A stretch of 33,737 bases of DNA from Candidatus Obscuribacter sp. (GCA_016712465.1 JADJQZ010000006.1:1-33737), one strand, 5' to 3'. Shown: positions 13,291 to 20,606, counted from the stretch's first letter. Notes: generated by a model from the sequence alone, not told the origin. Translations and numbers: made by a program.

Positions 13291-14788
13291 GCGACTCAAG
13301 CAATGGCTACAGTTCGCGCCCATGCAGAATAAGAAAGAGATCATGGCGTCGCGGGATGCGCTGTTTTCTGAGCAAGTCTACGACAAGATGCTGCATTGGT
13401 TTACGACCATTCCAGACCCGGATTTGTTGCTGCAAAAGGCCGGCGTGCAGCGGCATATGCTCAGACAGCTAGAGCTTGATGACGAAATATCCGGGCGTCT
13501 CGAAGACCGGGTTTCCGCGCTGATTGCAACGCCGTGGGCAATTGAGCCGAACGAATCGAAAGACGCTGAATTCATTACTGATCAACTCGCGCGCGTTATC
13601 GAAGCGATTGATCGGGCCACGGTGTCAGCAGTCGCTTATGGCTATTCCATGTCGGAAATGGTCTACTCGGATTTTGGCGGCTCAATTGGAATTGATAACT
13701 TTACGCAATGCCCGATTGAGTGGTTTCAAATCTCCGGGGAATCGCTGGATTGGCGCTATTTTCCGAGTGACGGGACCGGCGGCACGTTAGGGCTTGAATG
13801 CTCCCCGCTGAAGTTTTTCCCCATCGTTCGCAACCCGACGCGGCGCAATCCCTACGGGGAATCCCTGCTATCTCGGCTCTGGTATCCGGTCACATGGCGG
13901 CATGAAGGTTGGGGGATGTGGCTGAACTTCCTGACTACATTCGGACAACCCATCGTCATGGGGATGGTATCGGACCCAGCCGGCTTTGTAGCGGCCATGC
14001 GGGCACAAGGGACGCGATCGGTGATTGCCTGGCAGGGTGACGACAAAGATAAAGTGCAGACCGTCCAGCCCAGCACCGCCGGCGAGTTCGAGCGCATGGA
14101 ATTGGCGCTGACGAAGCGGATTCAAAAGCTAATCCTTGGCAACACGATGACAACGGACGGCGGCCAGTACGGCTCCCGCGCGTCCGGCGAAGTGGGCTTG
14201 CAGGTCGAAGATACGCGCCGCCTCGCTGACGTGCGATTGAGCGCGGATGTGTGCCAGCGGGTTGTGACCGCACTGTGCTACATGAACCAAATCCAGCCCT
14301 TGCGGTTTGTGCGGCGCGATGAAACCGGGATCGAACAAGCGCGGGCTGAACGGGATAAGAATTTGGCTCCGGTTCTGGCGTCCAGTGGCCTGCAATTGAC
14401 GCGCGGGTATTTCGTGAACAGATATGACTTGGCGGATGACGACATTGAGCCGGCTAACCCCATCGCCGCGCCCGTCAACGCGGGCATGTCCGCTCCCCGG
14501 TCCCTGACCTTCGCCGCCGGAGATACCGGCGCGGTTGGACAAGGCCAGCAAGCCATTGATGACCTCATGACTCAAACCCAGAAAGCGGCGGGCGATTACC
14601 CGCTCGATCCTGAACTGATCCGGGAAGCAGTGATGCAGGCATCGAATCCCAGCGAATTGAACGCGCGGATGCTGAGATTGTTTGCCGATGCCGATAACAA
14701 AAGCCCTGGATTCCAGCGCGCTCTAGAGATGGCCCACTTTGCTGCTGAGGTTATCGGGTATGTAGCGGCGGATGAGCGGACGTTGTAA
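13283..14788 (+). CDS. portal protein, DUF935 (Mu gp29-like)
   Basis: 501 residues; GGAGG eight bases before the ATG. Family landmarks of DUF935: LEDRVSALIATPWAI (about 72-86), DRATVSAVAYGYSMSEMVY, PIEWFQI, RNPYGESLLSRLWYPVTWR, WLNFLTTFGQPIVMG, and the later LILGNTMTTDGG and VEDTRRLADVRL. Twelve copies form the ring at the capsid vertex through which DNA enters and leaves and to which the tail connector attaches. The C-terminal 100 residues are variable and helical. The gene overlaps the MuF-like gene by one base. Confidence 0.93.
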   Translation: MFERLKQWLQFAPMQNKKEIMASRDALFSEQVYDKMLHWFTTIPDPDLLLQKAGVQRHMLRQLELDDEISGRLEDRVSALIATPWAIEPNESKDAEFITDQLARVIEAIDRATVSAVAYGYSMSEMVYSDFGGSIGIDNFTQCPIEWFQISGESLDWRYFPSDGTGGTLGLECSPLKFFPIVRNPTRRNPYGESLLSRLWYPVTWRHEGWGMWLNFLTTFGQPIVMGMVSDPAGFVAAMRAQGTRSVIAWQGDDKDKVQTVQPSTAGEFERMELALTKRIQKLILGNTMTTDGGQYGSRASGEVGLQVEDTRRLADVRLSADVCQRVVTALCYMNQIQPLRFVRRDETGIEQARAERDKNLAPVLASSGLQLTRGYFVNRYDLADDDIEPANPIAAPVNAGMSAPRSLTFAAGDTGAVGQGQQAIDDLMTQTQKAAGDYPLDPELIREAVMQASNPSELNARMLRLFADADNKSPGFQRALEMAHFAAEVIGYVAADERTL

Positions 14789-15525
14789 TGGCTCTCAACT
14801 TGCCGTTGTCCGGTACATTCGACGAAGCGATTGCGTGGGCGAAAGCGCGCGGAGTTGTGCTCCCCGATGATTTTTACAATACCGTGGCCACCGATGCGCG
14901 GGGCCGGGCGTTTACCGTGAGCTACCTCACCAGCCTAGCGCAAATCCAAGTCACGTTGGATTCGCTCACTGAATCGCTAGCACAAGGAGAAACATTTGAA
15001 CAATGGAAGGAGCGGGCCGGCGAAACGGTAGGGGGGTTGACGGACGCGCACATGGAAACGGTGTTCAGAAACTTCCATCAAACTGCTTACAATGCCGGGC
15101 GGTGGAAGCAGTTCGAGGCAAATAAAGATGCTTTCCCGTATCTAATGTTCTCCGCGATTAACGACGCCCGCACAACTGACATTTGCCGACATCGCAATGG
15201 GATTATCCGCCGCGCCGATGATCCGTTCTGGAATCGCAATAGCCCGCAAATGCACCACAACTGCCGGTCCACGCTGATTTCTCTTACGGAATCACAGGCC
15301 GCAAAGCGAAGCCGTGGGCCAACTGGCATCAACAAACCGACGCCTACGGATGAGCCTGGAACCGGATGGGGCTATAAGCCAACCGCCGAAGACGCCGCGC
15401 GCGGCTTGGCGGAAGCCGTCAAATCAGCGGCGGGAGCGGCACCTTCCGGTTGGTTTGAAACCATCATGGGATTATTCGCATCGGGATGGAGTTTCCTTTC
15501 TCGCCTGCTGGCCTCGATCTTCTAG
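14788..15525 (+). CDS. head morphogenesis protein (MuF/SPP1 gp7-like)
   Basis: 245 residues. The MuF domain spans about 88-165: DAHMETVFRNFHQTAYNAGR, YLMFSAINDARTTDICRHRN, then MHHNCRSTLISL, with the C133/H135, H156/H157 and C159 residues of the family. MuF proteins are minor head proteins bound near the portal and carried inside virions. Here the domain is followed by a Thr/Pro linker and a hydrophobic amphipathic end (WSFLSRLLASIF), which is similar in character to the end of the next protein. Confidence 0.92.
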   Translation: MALNLPLSGTFDEAIAWAKARGVVLPDDFYNTVATDARGRAFTVSYLTSLAQIQVTLDSLTESLAQGETFEQWKERAGETVGGLTDAHMETVFRNFHQTAYNAGRWKQFEANKDAFPYLMFSAINDARTTDICRHRNGIIRRADDPFWNRNSPQMHHNCRSTLISLTESQAAKRSRGPTGINKPTPTDEPGTGWGYKPTAEDAARGLAEAVKSAAGAAPSGWFETIMGLFASGWSFLSRLLASIF

Positions 15526-15527
15526 CC

Positions 15528-16058
15528 ATGACTGTTATTCGCGTAGACGTGCGCGCCGACGAGACGCAAAAGCTACTCGCTGAATTGCAACGGCGCACCG
15601 GGAATATCCAGCCCGCCATGGAAGGCATCGGGCAAATCTTGGTATCGAATACTCAACAGAGGTTTGTCGATCAAGTTGACCCTGACAATCACGAGTGGGA
15701 TAAGCTGAGCGACATAACGCTAGCCCGCCGTCGCAAAGCAGGAAGCGGCGCGAAAATCTTGCGAGATACAGGACGGCTAGCAAGCAGCATCACGTATAAA
15801 GTCGTTGGTGGTAGCGTCGAACTCGGCACGAATACAGTCTACGCCACAACCCATCAATACGGCGCAAAGAAAGGCAGTTATGGCCGTACTCGCAAAGGCA
15901 GTCCTATCCCATGGGGCGATATTCCCGCGCGGCCTTTCTTCGGTTACAACGATCAAGATCAAGCGGACGTGCTAGAGCTTTTGCAACGATACATTGATGC
16001 CAGTCGGCCTCAGTCATGGTGGCAGCGGTTTCTTGATCTATTCAGACGTTTATTCTAA
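15528..16058 (+). CDS. virion morphogenesis protein (Mu gpG-like, tail completion)
   Basis: 176 residues from the ATG at 15528, two bases after the MuF stop; the upstream ATG at 15486 is inside the MuF gene. It follows the phage virion morphogenesis family: VDVRADETQKLLAELQRR, QQRFVDQVDPD, W-x-x-L-S-D-I-T-L-A-R-R, KILRDTGRLASSITYKV, VELGTNTVYATTHQYG and IPARPFFGY. Members complete the head-tail joint. The end SWWQRFLDLFRRLF is an amphipathic helix resembling the MuF C-terminus. A promoter for the next genes overlaps its 3' end. Confidence 0.9.
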   Translation: MTVIRVDVRADETQKLLAELQRRTGNIQPAMEGIGQILVSNTQQRFVDQVDPDNHEWDKLSDITLARRRKAGSGAKILRDTGRLASSITYKVVGGSVELGTNTVYATTHQYGAKKGSYGRTRKGSPIPWGDIPARPFFGYNDQDQADVLELLQRYIDASRPQSWWQRFLDLFRRLF

Positions 16059-16087
16059 TTGCAATCCCATTATTGCTTAGGTATTAT
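16059..16087 (+). promoter_or_regulatory. sigma70-type promoter for the H-NS-like genes
   Basis: TTGCAA (16059-16064), a 17-bp spacer and TATTAT (16082-16087; 5 of 6 to consensus) lie directly after the gpG-like stop. Expected start of transcription is near 16094, giving a leader of about 30 bases. Confidence 0.55.
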
Positions 16088-16092
16088 CGGTT

Positions 16093-16107
16093 ATGCCAAT
16101 TCGGCAT
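16093..16107 (+). promoter_or_regulatory. short inverted repeat at the predicted transcription start
   Basis: ATGCC (16093-16097) and GGCAT (16103-16107) flank AATTC. This 15-bp palindrome sits on the predicted +1 of the H-NS promoter and could be an operator or a 5' hairpin. Its function is inferred from position only. Confidence 0.35.
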
Positions 16108-16124
16108 TAACTAAAGGTAGAAAC

Positions 16125-16427
16125 ATGGGATACGCTTTGATGACCACTGATGAACTCCTCGAACAAAGGCAGCAAATCGAATCCGAACTTCTAGGCCGAA
16201 TCGATGAAGAACTTGCAACCATCGAACAGCGCCGCTCGCAATTGCTGGCGATGAAGCCGGCCGCGAAGCCGGAAGAGCCGACGAAGAAAAAGCGCGCGAA
16301 GTCTTCGCGACCTCCTAAATTCCGCAATCCAAGCAATCCAGAACAGACATGGACCGGCCTTGGTAAGCCGCCAATTTGGATTTCAGAACACGGCCGGGAA
16401 GCCTGTTTGATTCCGGTGGAGGGCTAG
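16125..16427 (+). CDS. H-NS family nucleoid-associated protein (first of two)
   Basis: 100 residues from the ATG at 16125, preceded by AAAGG; the ATG at 16059 overlaps the promoter and is rejected. Residues 6-45 are a coiled coil (DELLEQRQQIESELLGRIDE) like the H-NS oligomerisation helix, but shorter. A Lys/Arg-rich linker (KPEEPTKKKRAKSSR) leads into the DNA-binding motif PPKFRNPSNPEQTWTGLGKP (about 64-83) with P-x-W-I after it, matching the H-NS Y-R-x-P...W-x-G-x-G-x-x-P-x-W pattern with Leu in place of Arg in T-G-R-G. H-NS binds A+T-rich DNA and silences it. Confidence 0.88.
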   Translation: MGYALMTTDELLEQRQQIESELLGRIDEELATIEQRRSQLLAMKPAAKPEEPTKKKRAKSSRPPKFRNPSNPEQTWTGLGKPPIWISEHGREACLIPVEG

Positions 16428-16430
16428 GCA

Positions 16431-16886
16431 ATGCCGCAAGCACGTGAATATGGAGAAAACGAAATCATGGGCGACGCGCCGCAATCCATCGAACATCGGC
16501 TGATCCTGCCGACGCTGGACAACATGAGCTTTGGCGATCTGCGATATATCGCCGATTCCATCGATGAATATGGCCGAGAGGTCCAGGCGATGCTGGAACA
16601 GAAGCGCGAAGAGCGCATCGCGGAACTGAAAGCCCAAGTCGAAGCCGACAAGGCCAGAACGGCGGCAACTGAAGCCGAACTCGCCGCGCTGTGTCCGGCA
16701 CCGGTGAAGATGGCCAACCCGTCAAAGCCGAAGTATCAAGACCCAGCGAAGCCCGAATGCACCTGGGCAGGGAAAGGCAAGCAACCGGGGTGGTTGAAGG
16801 AAAAGCTGGAAGCCGGTGCCAGCCTTGACGATTTTCTGATCGACAAGCCGACCGCGCCTAGTTCGTCGGACGATCAGGGGTTTTGA
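16431..16886 (+). CDS. H-NS family nucleoid-associated protein (second of two)
   Basis: 151 residues; GGAGG lies eight bases before the ATG at 16431 (a weaker start at 16467 gives 139). N-terminal part HRLILPTLDNMSFGDLRYIA, then a long coiled coil (about 45-85: YGREVQAMLEQKREERIAEL and further), then the C-terminal DNA-binding motif KYQDPAKPECTWAGKGKQPG followed by WL and the conserved G-x-x-L-D-D-F-L-I. This one is the fuller H-NS type, with both oligomerisation and DNA-binding regions. It follows its paralogue by three bases and is succeeded by an intrinsic terminator, so the pair forms one small operon inside the head genes. Confidence 0.9.
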   Translation: MPQAREYGENEIMGDAPQSIEHRLILPTLDNMSFGDLRYIADSIDEYGREVQAMLEQKREERIAELKAQVEADKARTAATEAELAALCPAPVKMANPSKPKYQDPAKPECTWAGKGKQPGWLKEKLEAGASLDDFLIDKPTAPSSSDDQGF

Positions 16887-16938
16887 TGAGCAACAGGCAA
16901 TCAAGGCGAAGCAGGGATAACTACCGAAACCAAACCAA

Positions 16939-16960
16939 CCCGCCCCATGGCGGGTTTTTT
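16939..16960 (+). terminator. intrinsic terminator after the H-NS genes
   Basis: CCCGCC (16939-16944), loop CCAT, GGCGGG (16949-16954), then six T residues (16955-16960). A GC-perfect six-pair stem with a U-tract is a standard rho-independent terminator on the plus strand. It lies in the middle of the head operon. Confidence 0.85.
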
Positions 16961-16968
16961 GCGTCTTG

Positions 16969-16977
16969 TGCGATAAT
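16969..16977 (+). promoter_or_regulatory. extended -10 element before the Mor-like gene
   Basis: TG-C-GATAAT (16969-16977) fits an extended -10 (TGnTATAAT, one mismatch). No good -35 is visible, because the position is occupied by the terminator stem. The predicted start (about 16983-16985) coincides with the ATG at 16983 and no Shine-Dalgarno is present, so the transcript may be leaderless. Confidence 0.45.
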
Positions 16978-16982
16978 TCCGC

Positions 16983-17276
16983 ATGATTTCCGAAGACCTC
17001 GAACGCACGATCAGCACCGCCCTGGACAGTGCCGGGATTGCTCAGGCCGAACACGTCGCCGCGTCGATCATGCGGGCGATCCGCGCGGAGTTCGAGGGCG
17101 AATCGATCTACATCGACCGGCAGTGCAGCGCCCGAGTGGCCGAGCGGAATCGCATCATCGCACGGGCGATTGCGGACAACGCCAGCATAGACCGGCTGGC
17201 GTCCAGGTTTGGAGTCACGGCGCGCTTGATTCGGATGATCCGCGCGCAATATAGACAAGGACGCATCACGCCTTAG
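16983..17276 (+). CDS. Mor/C-like transcription activator
   Basis: 97 residues. Residues 25-47 (VAASIMRAIRAEFEGESIYI) carry the F-x-G-x-x-I-Y-I dimerisation/beta block of the Mu Mor/C family. R-N-R-x-I and a helix-turn-helix at about 69-90 (SIDRLASRFGVTARLIRMIR) follow, as in Mor. In Mu, Mor turns on middle and C turns on late transcription as dimers at phage promoters. Here the gene stands between the H-NS pair and the protease gene rather than in an early region. It is likely a positive regulator of structural genes, by analogy. No Shine-Dalgarno is visible. Confidence 0.75.
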   Translation: MISEDLERTISTALDSAGIAQAEHVAASIMRAIRAEFEGESIYIDRQCSARVAERNRIIARAIADNASIDRLASRFGVTARLIRMIRAQYRQGRITP

Positions 17277-17300
17277 GAAACTTTTTTTTTAATAGTTTCC
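17276..17300 (+). repeat. A+T-rich inverted repeat after the Mor-like gene
   Basis: GGAAACT (17276-17282) and AGTTTCC (17294-17300) flank a T-rich 11-base loop. The hairpin overlaps the Mor-like stop. Its stem is weak and the T-run lies in the loop rather than after the stem, so it is not a standard terminator. It could be an operator for an activator or an H-NS nucleation site. Confidence 0.4.
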
Positions 17301-17323
17301 AACCGCTTTCCTATCATCACGGC

Positions 17324-18256
17324 ATGAAAGACAAACTTCGCCGTCATCTCACGTTTTCCCCTGACATCACTGTTGACGAAACCAGCGGCCTCCCGACTGG
17401 GTTTAGCGGTATCGCCTATTCTGGCGGCGTAGTCCCAAACTACGGCTGGTATGGTGATTCAGCAATCGATATTGGTTCGCTATCTATCCCCGACCAAATG
17501 TTCGCCCTGGTCAATCATGACCCTGATCAGCGCGCCGGGCATTGCCGAGTTTGGATCGATGGCAGCGCTATTCATGTAGCTGGACAGTTCTCTCGAATGA
17601 CAGCCGCCGGGCAATCCGTGGCAGGCGAATTCATGGAGAAAGCGCCATGGAAGCTATCAGTAGGCTTCAATGCCAATTCTGAGGAAATGAGTCCGCCGCA
17701 AACGGTCAATATCAACGGCCAGTCTCTCACCCTATCCACGATATTCCGCAACGCCCGCATTCTCGAAGTCTCGTTCGTCCCCGCCGACGCCGATCCCAAT
17801 ACCATGGTGGCTGCTTTTGCGGCTCCCGACACCCCATCGCCAACCCCGCTACAGGAAACAAAATCCATGGCCGATGATACCCGTATGGCCGATCTGGAGC
17901 GCCAAGTCGCTGACTTGACCGTCCAGTTGTCGGCTGAAAAGACCCGCGCCGATACCGCTGAAACCGCGCTTTCGACGTACCGCACTGAAAACCGTATGGC
18001 CGCCGTCAAGGTGCTGTTCAGCGAATGCGGCCTGGAATTCAGCGATGAAAAAGCCAAGCCGTATCTGGACATGTCTGACCTGTCGTTTTCCGCCGTGTCC
18101 GATGCGTTGAAAACCAAGACTCCCGCGCGCGGTGCCGATCCGGCCTTGTTCAAGGCTACGGTCCCGAACGGTCAGCAATCGACTGGCGATCAGGTCGTGC
18201 AGCTTTCGTCCGTCGATATTTATGCCAATCGCCGCAAGGCGATGGGCCAGCGTTAA
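17324..18256 (+). CDS. head maturation protease with scaffold domain
   Basis: 310 residues. The N-terminal half is a prohead protease of the HK97/Mu gpI kind: FSGIAYSGGVVPNYGW, LVNHDPDQRAG with putative catalytic H65, APWKLSVGFNA with nucleophile S112, and RILEVSFVPADADPNTMV (142-162) closing the fold. After a Pro-rich hinge (about 168-178) comes a helical, charged scaffold region (LERQVADLTVQLSAEKTRAD and on to the end). The protease cleaves scaffold and capsid proteins during prohead maturation. An internal start produces the scaffold alone (separate entry). No clear Shine-Dalgarno precedes the first ATG. Confidence 0.88.
   Translation: MKDKLRRHLTFSPDITVDETSGLPTGFSGIAYSGGVVPNYGWYGDSAIDIGSLSIPDQMFALVNHDPDQRAGHCRVWIDGSAIHVAGQFSRMTAAGQSVAGEFMEKAPWKLSVGFNANSEEMSPPQTVNINGQSLTLSTIFRNARILEVSFVPADADPNTMVAAFAAPDTPSPTPLQETKSMADDTRMADLERQVADLTVQLSAEKTRADTAETALSTYRTENRMAAVKVLFSECGLEFSDEKAKPYLDMSDLSFSAVSDALKTKTPARGADPALFKATVPNGQQSTGDQVVQLSSVDIYANRRKAMGQR
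17867..18256 (+). CDS. nested scaffold protein from an internal start
   Basis: An in-frame ATG at 17867 (Met182 of the protease) has AGGA at 17853-17856, ten bases upstream, and begins MADDTRMADLERQVADLTVQ. The product, 129 residues, would consist only of the coiled-coil scaffold region. In Mu and lambda the scaffold is made exactly this way from within the protease gene (gpZ, gpNu3), so the arrangement is strongly expected. It would be made in excess over the protease, form the prohead core, and then be degraded. Confidence 0.6.
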   Translation: MADDTRMADLERQVADLTVQLSAEKTRADTAETALSTYRTENRMAAVKVLFSECGLEFSDEKAKPYLDMSDLSFSAVSDALKTKTPARGADPALFKATVPNGQQSTGDQVVQLSSVDIYANRRKAMGQR

Positions 18257-18265
18257 GGAATCCCC

Positions 18266-19168
18266 ATGACCGCACAAACGCAAGCTCGCGGAACCGCTGA
18301 GTTCCTGCTGTACAGCGAAGACAAGTTGAGCCTGGATGCCGTAACCCTGGCCAGCGGTGAGAATCTCGCTGCTGGTGCCGTGCTGGGCGCGAAAACCAAG
18401 CGCCAAGCCGCCGCGCCTATCCCGACCATCGTGGGCACCGGCACCGGCCTTATGAGTGCGCTGTCGTTCGGGCCGGATGTGAAAGTCGGTAGCTACGTCA
18501 TCACCTTGACCGCCACCAGTTCGACCGCCGCATTTTCGGTTGTTGACCCGGACGGCGTGGCCCTGGCCAATGGCGCGGTTGGAACCGCTTATTCCAGTTC
18601 GCATCTATCGTTCCTGATCTCGAACGGCGGCACGATGACCGCCGGTGACGCTTATACGGTCGTGGTCACGGCAGCCGGTACTCCGGTACTGGTTGGCACC
18701 GGGTCTGGTACGGTATCCGGCGTATCGCTGGGCAAGGATGCGCAGAATGGCACGTACCGAGTGCAACTGCTGGCCACCAGCGCGACGGCTGAATTTGAGG
18801 TCATCGCGCCCGATGGGAGCAAGCTCAAGCGCGGTCAAGTCGCCACTGCTTACACGTCCAGCCATGTGAATTTCACCCTGGCCAACGGCGGCACCATGAC
18901 CTCGGGCGACTACTTCAACATCGTGGTGGCGACGCATACCGGGCAAGTCGTGGCGTGGGACCCCACCGCGACGGACGGTTCGCAAGAGCCGGCGGGCATC
19001 CTGTATGCCGCGACCGATGCCACCTCGGCAGCGACGCCCTGCACGATTGTCGCGCGCATGGCTGAGGTCGAGGCCGCGCTGTTGTCCTGGAAAACCGGCG
19101 TATCCGCCGCCTCGCAAGCCGTCTGCAAGGCGCGCCTGCTTCCGAAACTGAACATCCTGGCGCGTTAA
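18266..19168 (+). CDS. head decoration protein with two internal repeat domains
   Basis: 300 residues against about 110-130 for lambda gpD. The ends (residues 10-50, LLYSEDKLSLDAVTLASGEN; and 225-300, containing PAGILYAATDATSAATPCTI) look like the decoration-protein fold. Between them are two tandem copies of a beta-sandwich module: 56-138 (VGTGTGLMSALSFGPDVKVG ...) and 143-226 (VGTGSGTVSGVSLGKDAQNG ...), about 45% alike by eye, both with TAYSSSH/TAYTSSH and NGGTMT. The protein should trimerise on the capsid lattice and stabilise it; the insertions would project outward. The capsid gene follows after 10 bp. Confidence 0.85.
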   Translation: MTAQTQARGTAEFLLYSEDKLSLDAVTLASGENLAAGAVLGAKTKRQAAAPIPTIVGTGTGLMSALSFGPDVKVGSYVITLTATSSTAAFSVVDPDGVALANGAVGTAYSSSHLSFLISNGGTMTAGDAYTVVVTAAGTPVLVGTGSGTVSGVSLGKDAQNGTYRVQLLATSATAEFEVIAPDGSKLKRGQVATAYTSSHVNFTLANGGTMTSGDYFNIVVATHTGQVVAWDPTATDGSQEPAGILYAATDATSAATPCTIVARMAEVEAALLSWKTGVSAASQAVCKARLLPKLNILAR

Positions 19169-19178
19169 GGAGACCCTC

Positions 19179-20162
19179 ATGGTTTGGGACGCATTCAATT
19201 CAAACGCCTTCGGCTTGACTTCGCTGACGGCCAGCATCAACCACCTCCCGTTCACTCCCACTCGCATTGCTGAGCTGGGGCTGTTCGAGGAGGCCGGCGT
19301 CAATACCGTTGACGTGGCGGTTGAGGAAATCAACGGCACCCTCCAGCTGCTCCCGGCCTTGCCGCGCGCGTCGGATGGGACCGTCATCACTCGCGACCTG
19401 CCGAACGCTCGCCCGATCCGGTGCCCGCATATCCCGGCCCGCGCCACGATCATGGCCGATGAGGTCCAAGGCGTGCGTGCCTTTGGGTCCGAGACGATGG
19501 CAGATACCGTCCAGAATCGCATCAACGAAAAGCTGGCGAAAGGCCGGCGCTCGATTGATTACACGATTGAAACGCATCGTGTTGCGGCGATCATGGGGAG
19601 CTACTACAACGCCAACGGTAGCACCACGAGCCTGTTTACCGAGTTCGGCGTGACTCAGCAAACCGTGGGAATGGTGCTGCTCACCAGCACTACGAAGGTC
19701 CGCCAGAAATGCTTTGATATTTTCAAAGCGATCAAGGCCGGACTGGGTGGAACCCCCTACCGTGGCGTCCGGGTATTTTGTGGCGATACGTTCTGGTCTT
19801 CGCTGATCGGGCACGAGGTCATCAACGCGAGCTACCTCAATTCGCAAGATAACGCGGTGGTGCGTGGCGATCCCAAGACCTCCTTTATGTGGGGCGGGAT
19901 TACCTGGGAGTGGTATTCCGGTACGTCTGATTGCCTGATCCCGCTGACCGAAGCCTATGCGGTGCCGGAAGGCGTGCCGGGCATGTTCCTGACTCGCTAC
20001 GCACCGGCTCCTTATGCCGAGACCGTCAACACCAATGGACTCCCGTACTACGCCAAGGCGAAGATGATGGATTTCGAGAAAGGCGCGGAGATTGAAATGC
20101 AAGCAAACCCGCTCAATATCTGCACGATCCCGCGCGCGGTCATCAAGCTGACTGAGACCTAA
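19179..20162 (+). CDS. major capsid protein (lambda gpE family)
   Basis: 327 residues, AAGGAG upstream. Family order of phage major capsid E: FNSNAFGLTSLTASINHLPF, FTPTRIAELGLFEEAGV, ATIMADEVQGVRAFG, RSIDYTIETHRVAAIMG, then KAIKAGLGGTPYRGVRVFCG, SFMWGGITWEWYSG, PEGVPGMFLTRYAPAPYAET and MDFEKGAEIEMQANPL. It forms the HK97-fold icosahedral shell with the decoration protein from the gene before it. Codon use here is G+C-rich, with the highest apparent codon optimisation in the window, as expected for the most abundant virion protein. Confidence 0.95.
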   Translation: MVWDAFNSNAFGLTSLTASINHLPFTPTRIAELGLFEEAGVNTVDVAVEEINGTLQLLPALPRASDGTVITRDLPNARPIRCPHIPARATIMADEVQGVRAFGSETMADTVQNRINEKLAKGRRSIDYTIETHRVAAIMGSYYNANGSTTSLFTEFGVTQQTVGMVLLTSTTKVRQKCFDIFKAIKAGLGGTPYRGVRVFCGDTFWSSLIGHEVINASYLNSQDNAVVRGDPKTSFMWGGITWEWYSGTSDCLIPLTEAYAVPEGVPGMFLTRYAPAPYAETVNTNGLPYYAKAKMMDFEKGAEIEMQANPLNICTIPRAVIKLTET

Positions 20163-20165
20163 GCC

Positions 20166-20606
20166 ATGGCCTACGCCAGTTCCGCTGATTTCATTTCCGC
20201 CTTCGGTGAGACTGAATGGCTTCAGTTGACCGACCGCGATCTTGATGATGTCAGCGATACTGGTGTTGGCGATGCCGCGCTGATTGCGGCCAGCGATACC
20301 GTGGACCGCTACGCGAGTGCGATCTATGCGGTGCCATTAAGTCCCGTGGATGCAGTCGTGAAAAGCATCACGCTGGCCTTGGCGCGATGGGATTTGTCAG
20401 GAAATGCGGCTTCCGAGAGAACCACGGAAGGGTATAAGGAAGCCAATAAGCGACTCGCCGATATTGCGTCCAAGCGGCTATTGCTTTCAGCCGCGAAGAT
20501 TTCCACAGCGAGTAGTGACGGCACAACCGGATCATCGGGCGGCATGGCGTATTCGACGCCAAGCGACGGGTTTACCGCCGCTCCAGGCATTACGAGTTAT
20601 CTGTAA
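20166..20606 (+). CDS. DUF1320 head-tail connector protein (Mu gp36-like)
   Basis: 146 residues. MAYASSADFISAFGETEWLQ, DAALIAASDTVDRYASAIYA, then a helix with LALARWDL and the R-x-x-E-G-Y-K-E-A-N-K-R-L-A-D-I-A block characterise DUF1320. Such proteins are placed at the head-tail joint, following the capsid gene in Mu-like heads. The C-terminal 30 residues are Ser/Gly/Thr-rich and disordered. The stop overlaps the next ATG by one base. Confidence 0.85.
   Translation: MAYASSADFISAFGETEWLQLTDRDLDDVSDTGVGDAALIAASDTVDRYASAIYAVPLSPVDAVVKSITLALARWDLSGNAASERTTEGYKEANKRLADIASKRLLLSAAKISTASSDGTTGSSGGMAYSTPSDGFTAAPGITSYL

Noticed and set aside
16883..17254. Long plus-strand ORF over the Mor-like gene
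   Set aside because: It runs through the terminator hairpin, has Arg/His/Pro-rich shadow composition, and conflicts with the clear Mor-like frame starting at 16983.
17849..18604. 251-codon minus-strand ORF opposite the scaffold and decoration genes
   Set aside because: Its open frame follows from GC-rich codon use on the plus strand; no motifs, no ribosome site.
18605..19525. 306-codon minus-strand ORF
   Set aside because: Spans the end of the decoration gene and the start of the capsid gene in antisense; composition is shadow-like.
19200..20102. 300-codon minus-strand ORF opposite the capsid gene
   Set aside because: Entirely antisense to a certain capsid gene and lacks any domain pattern.
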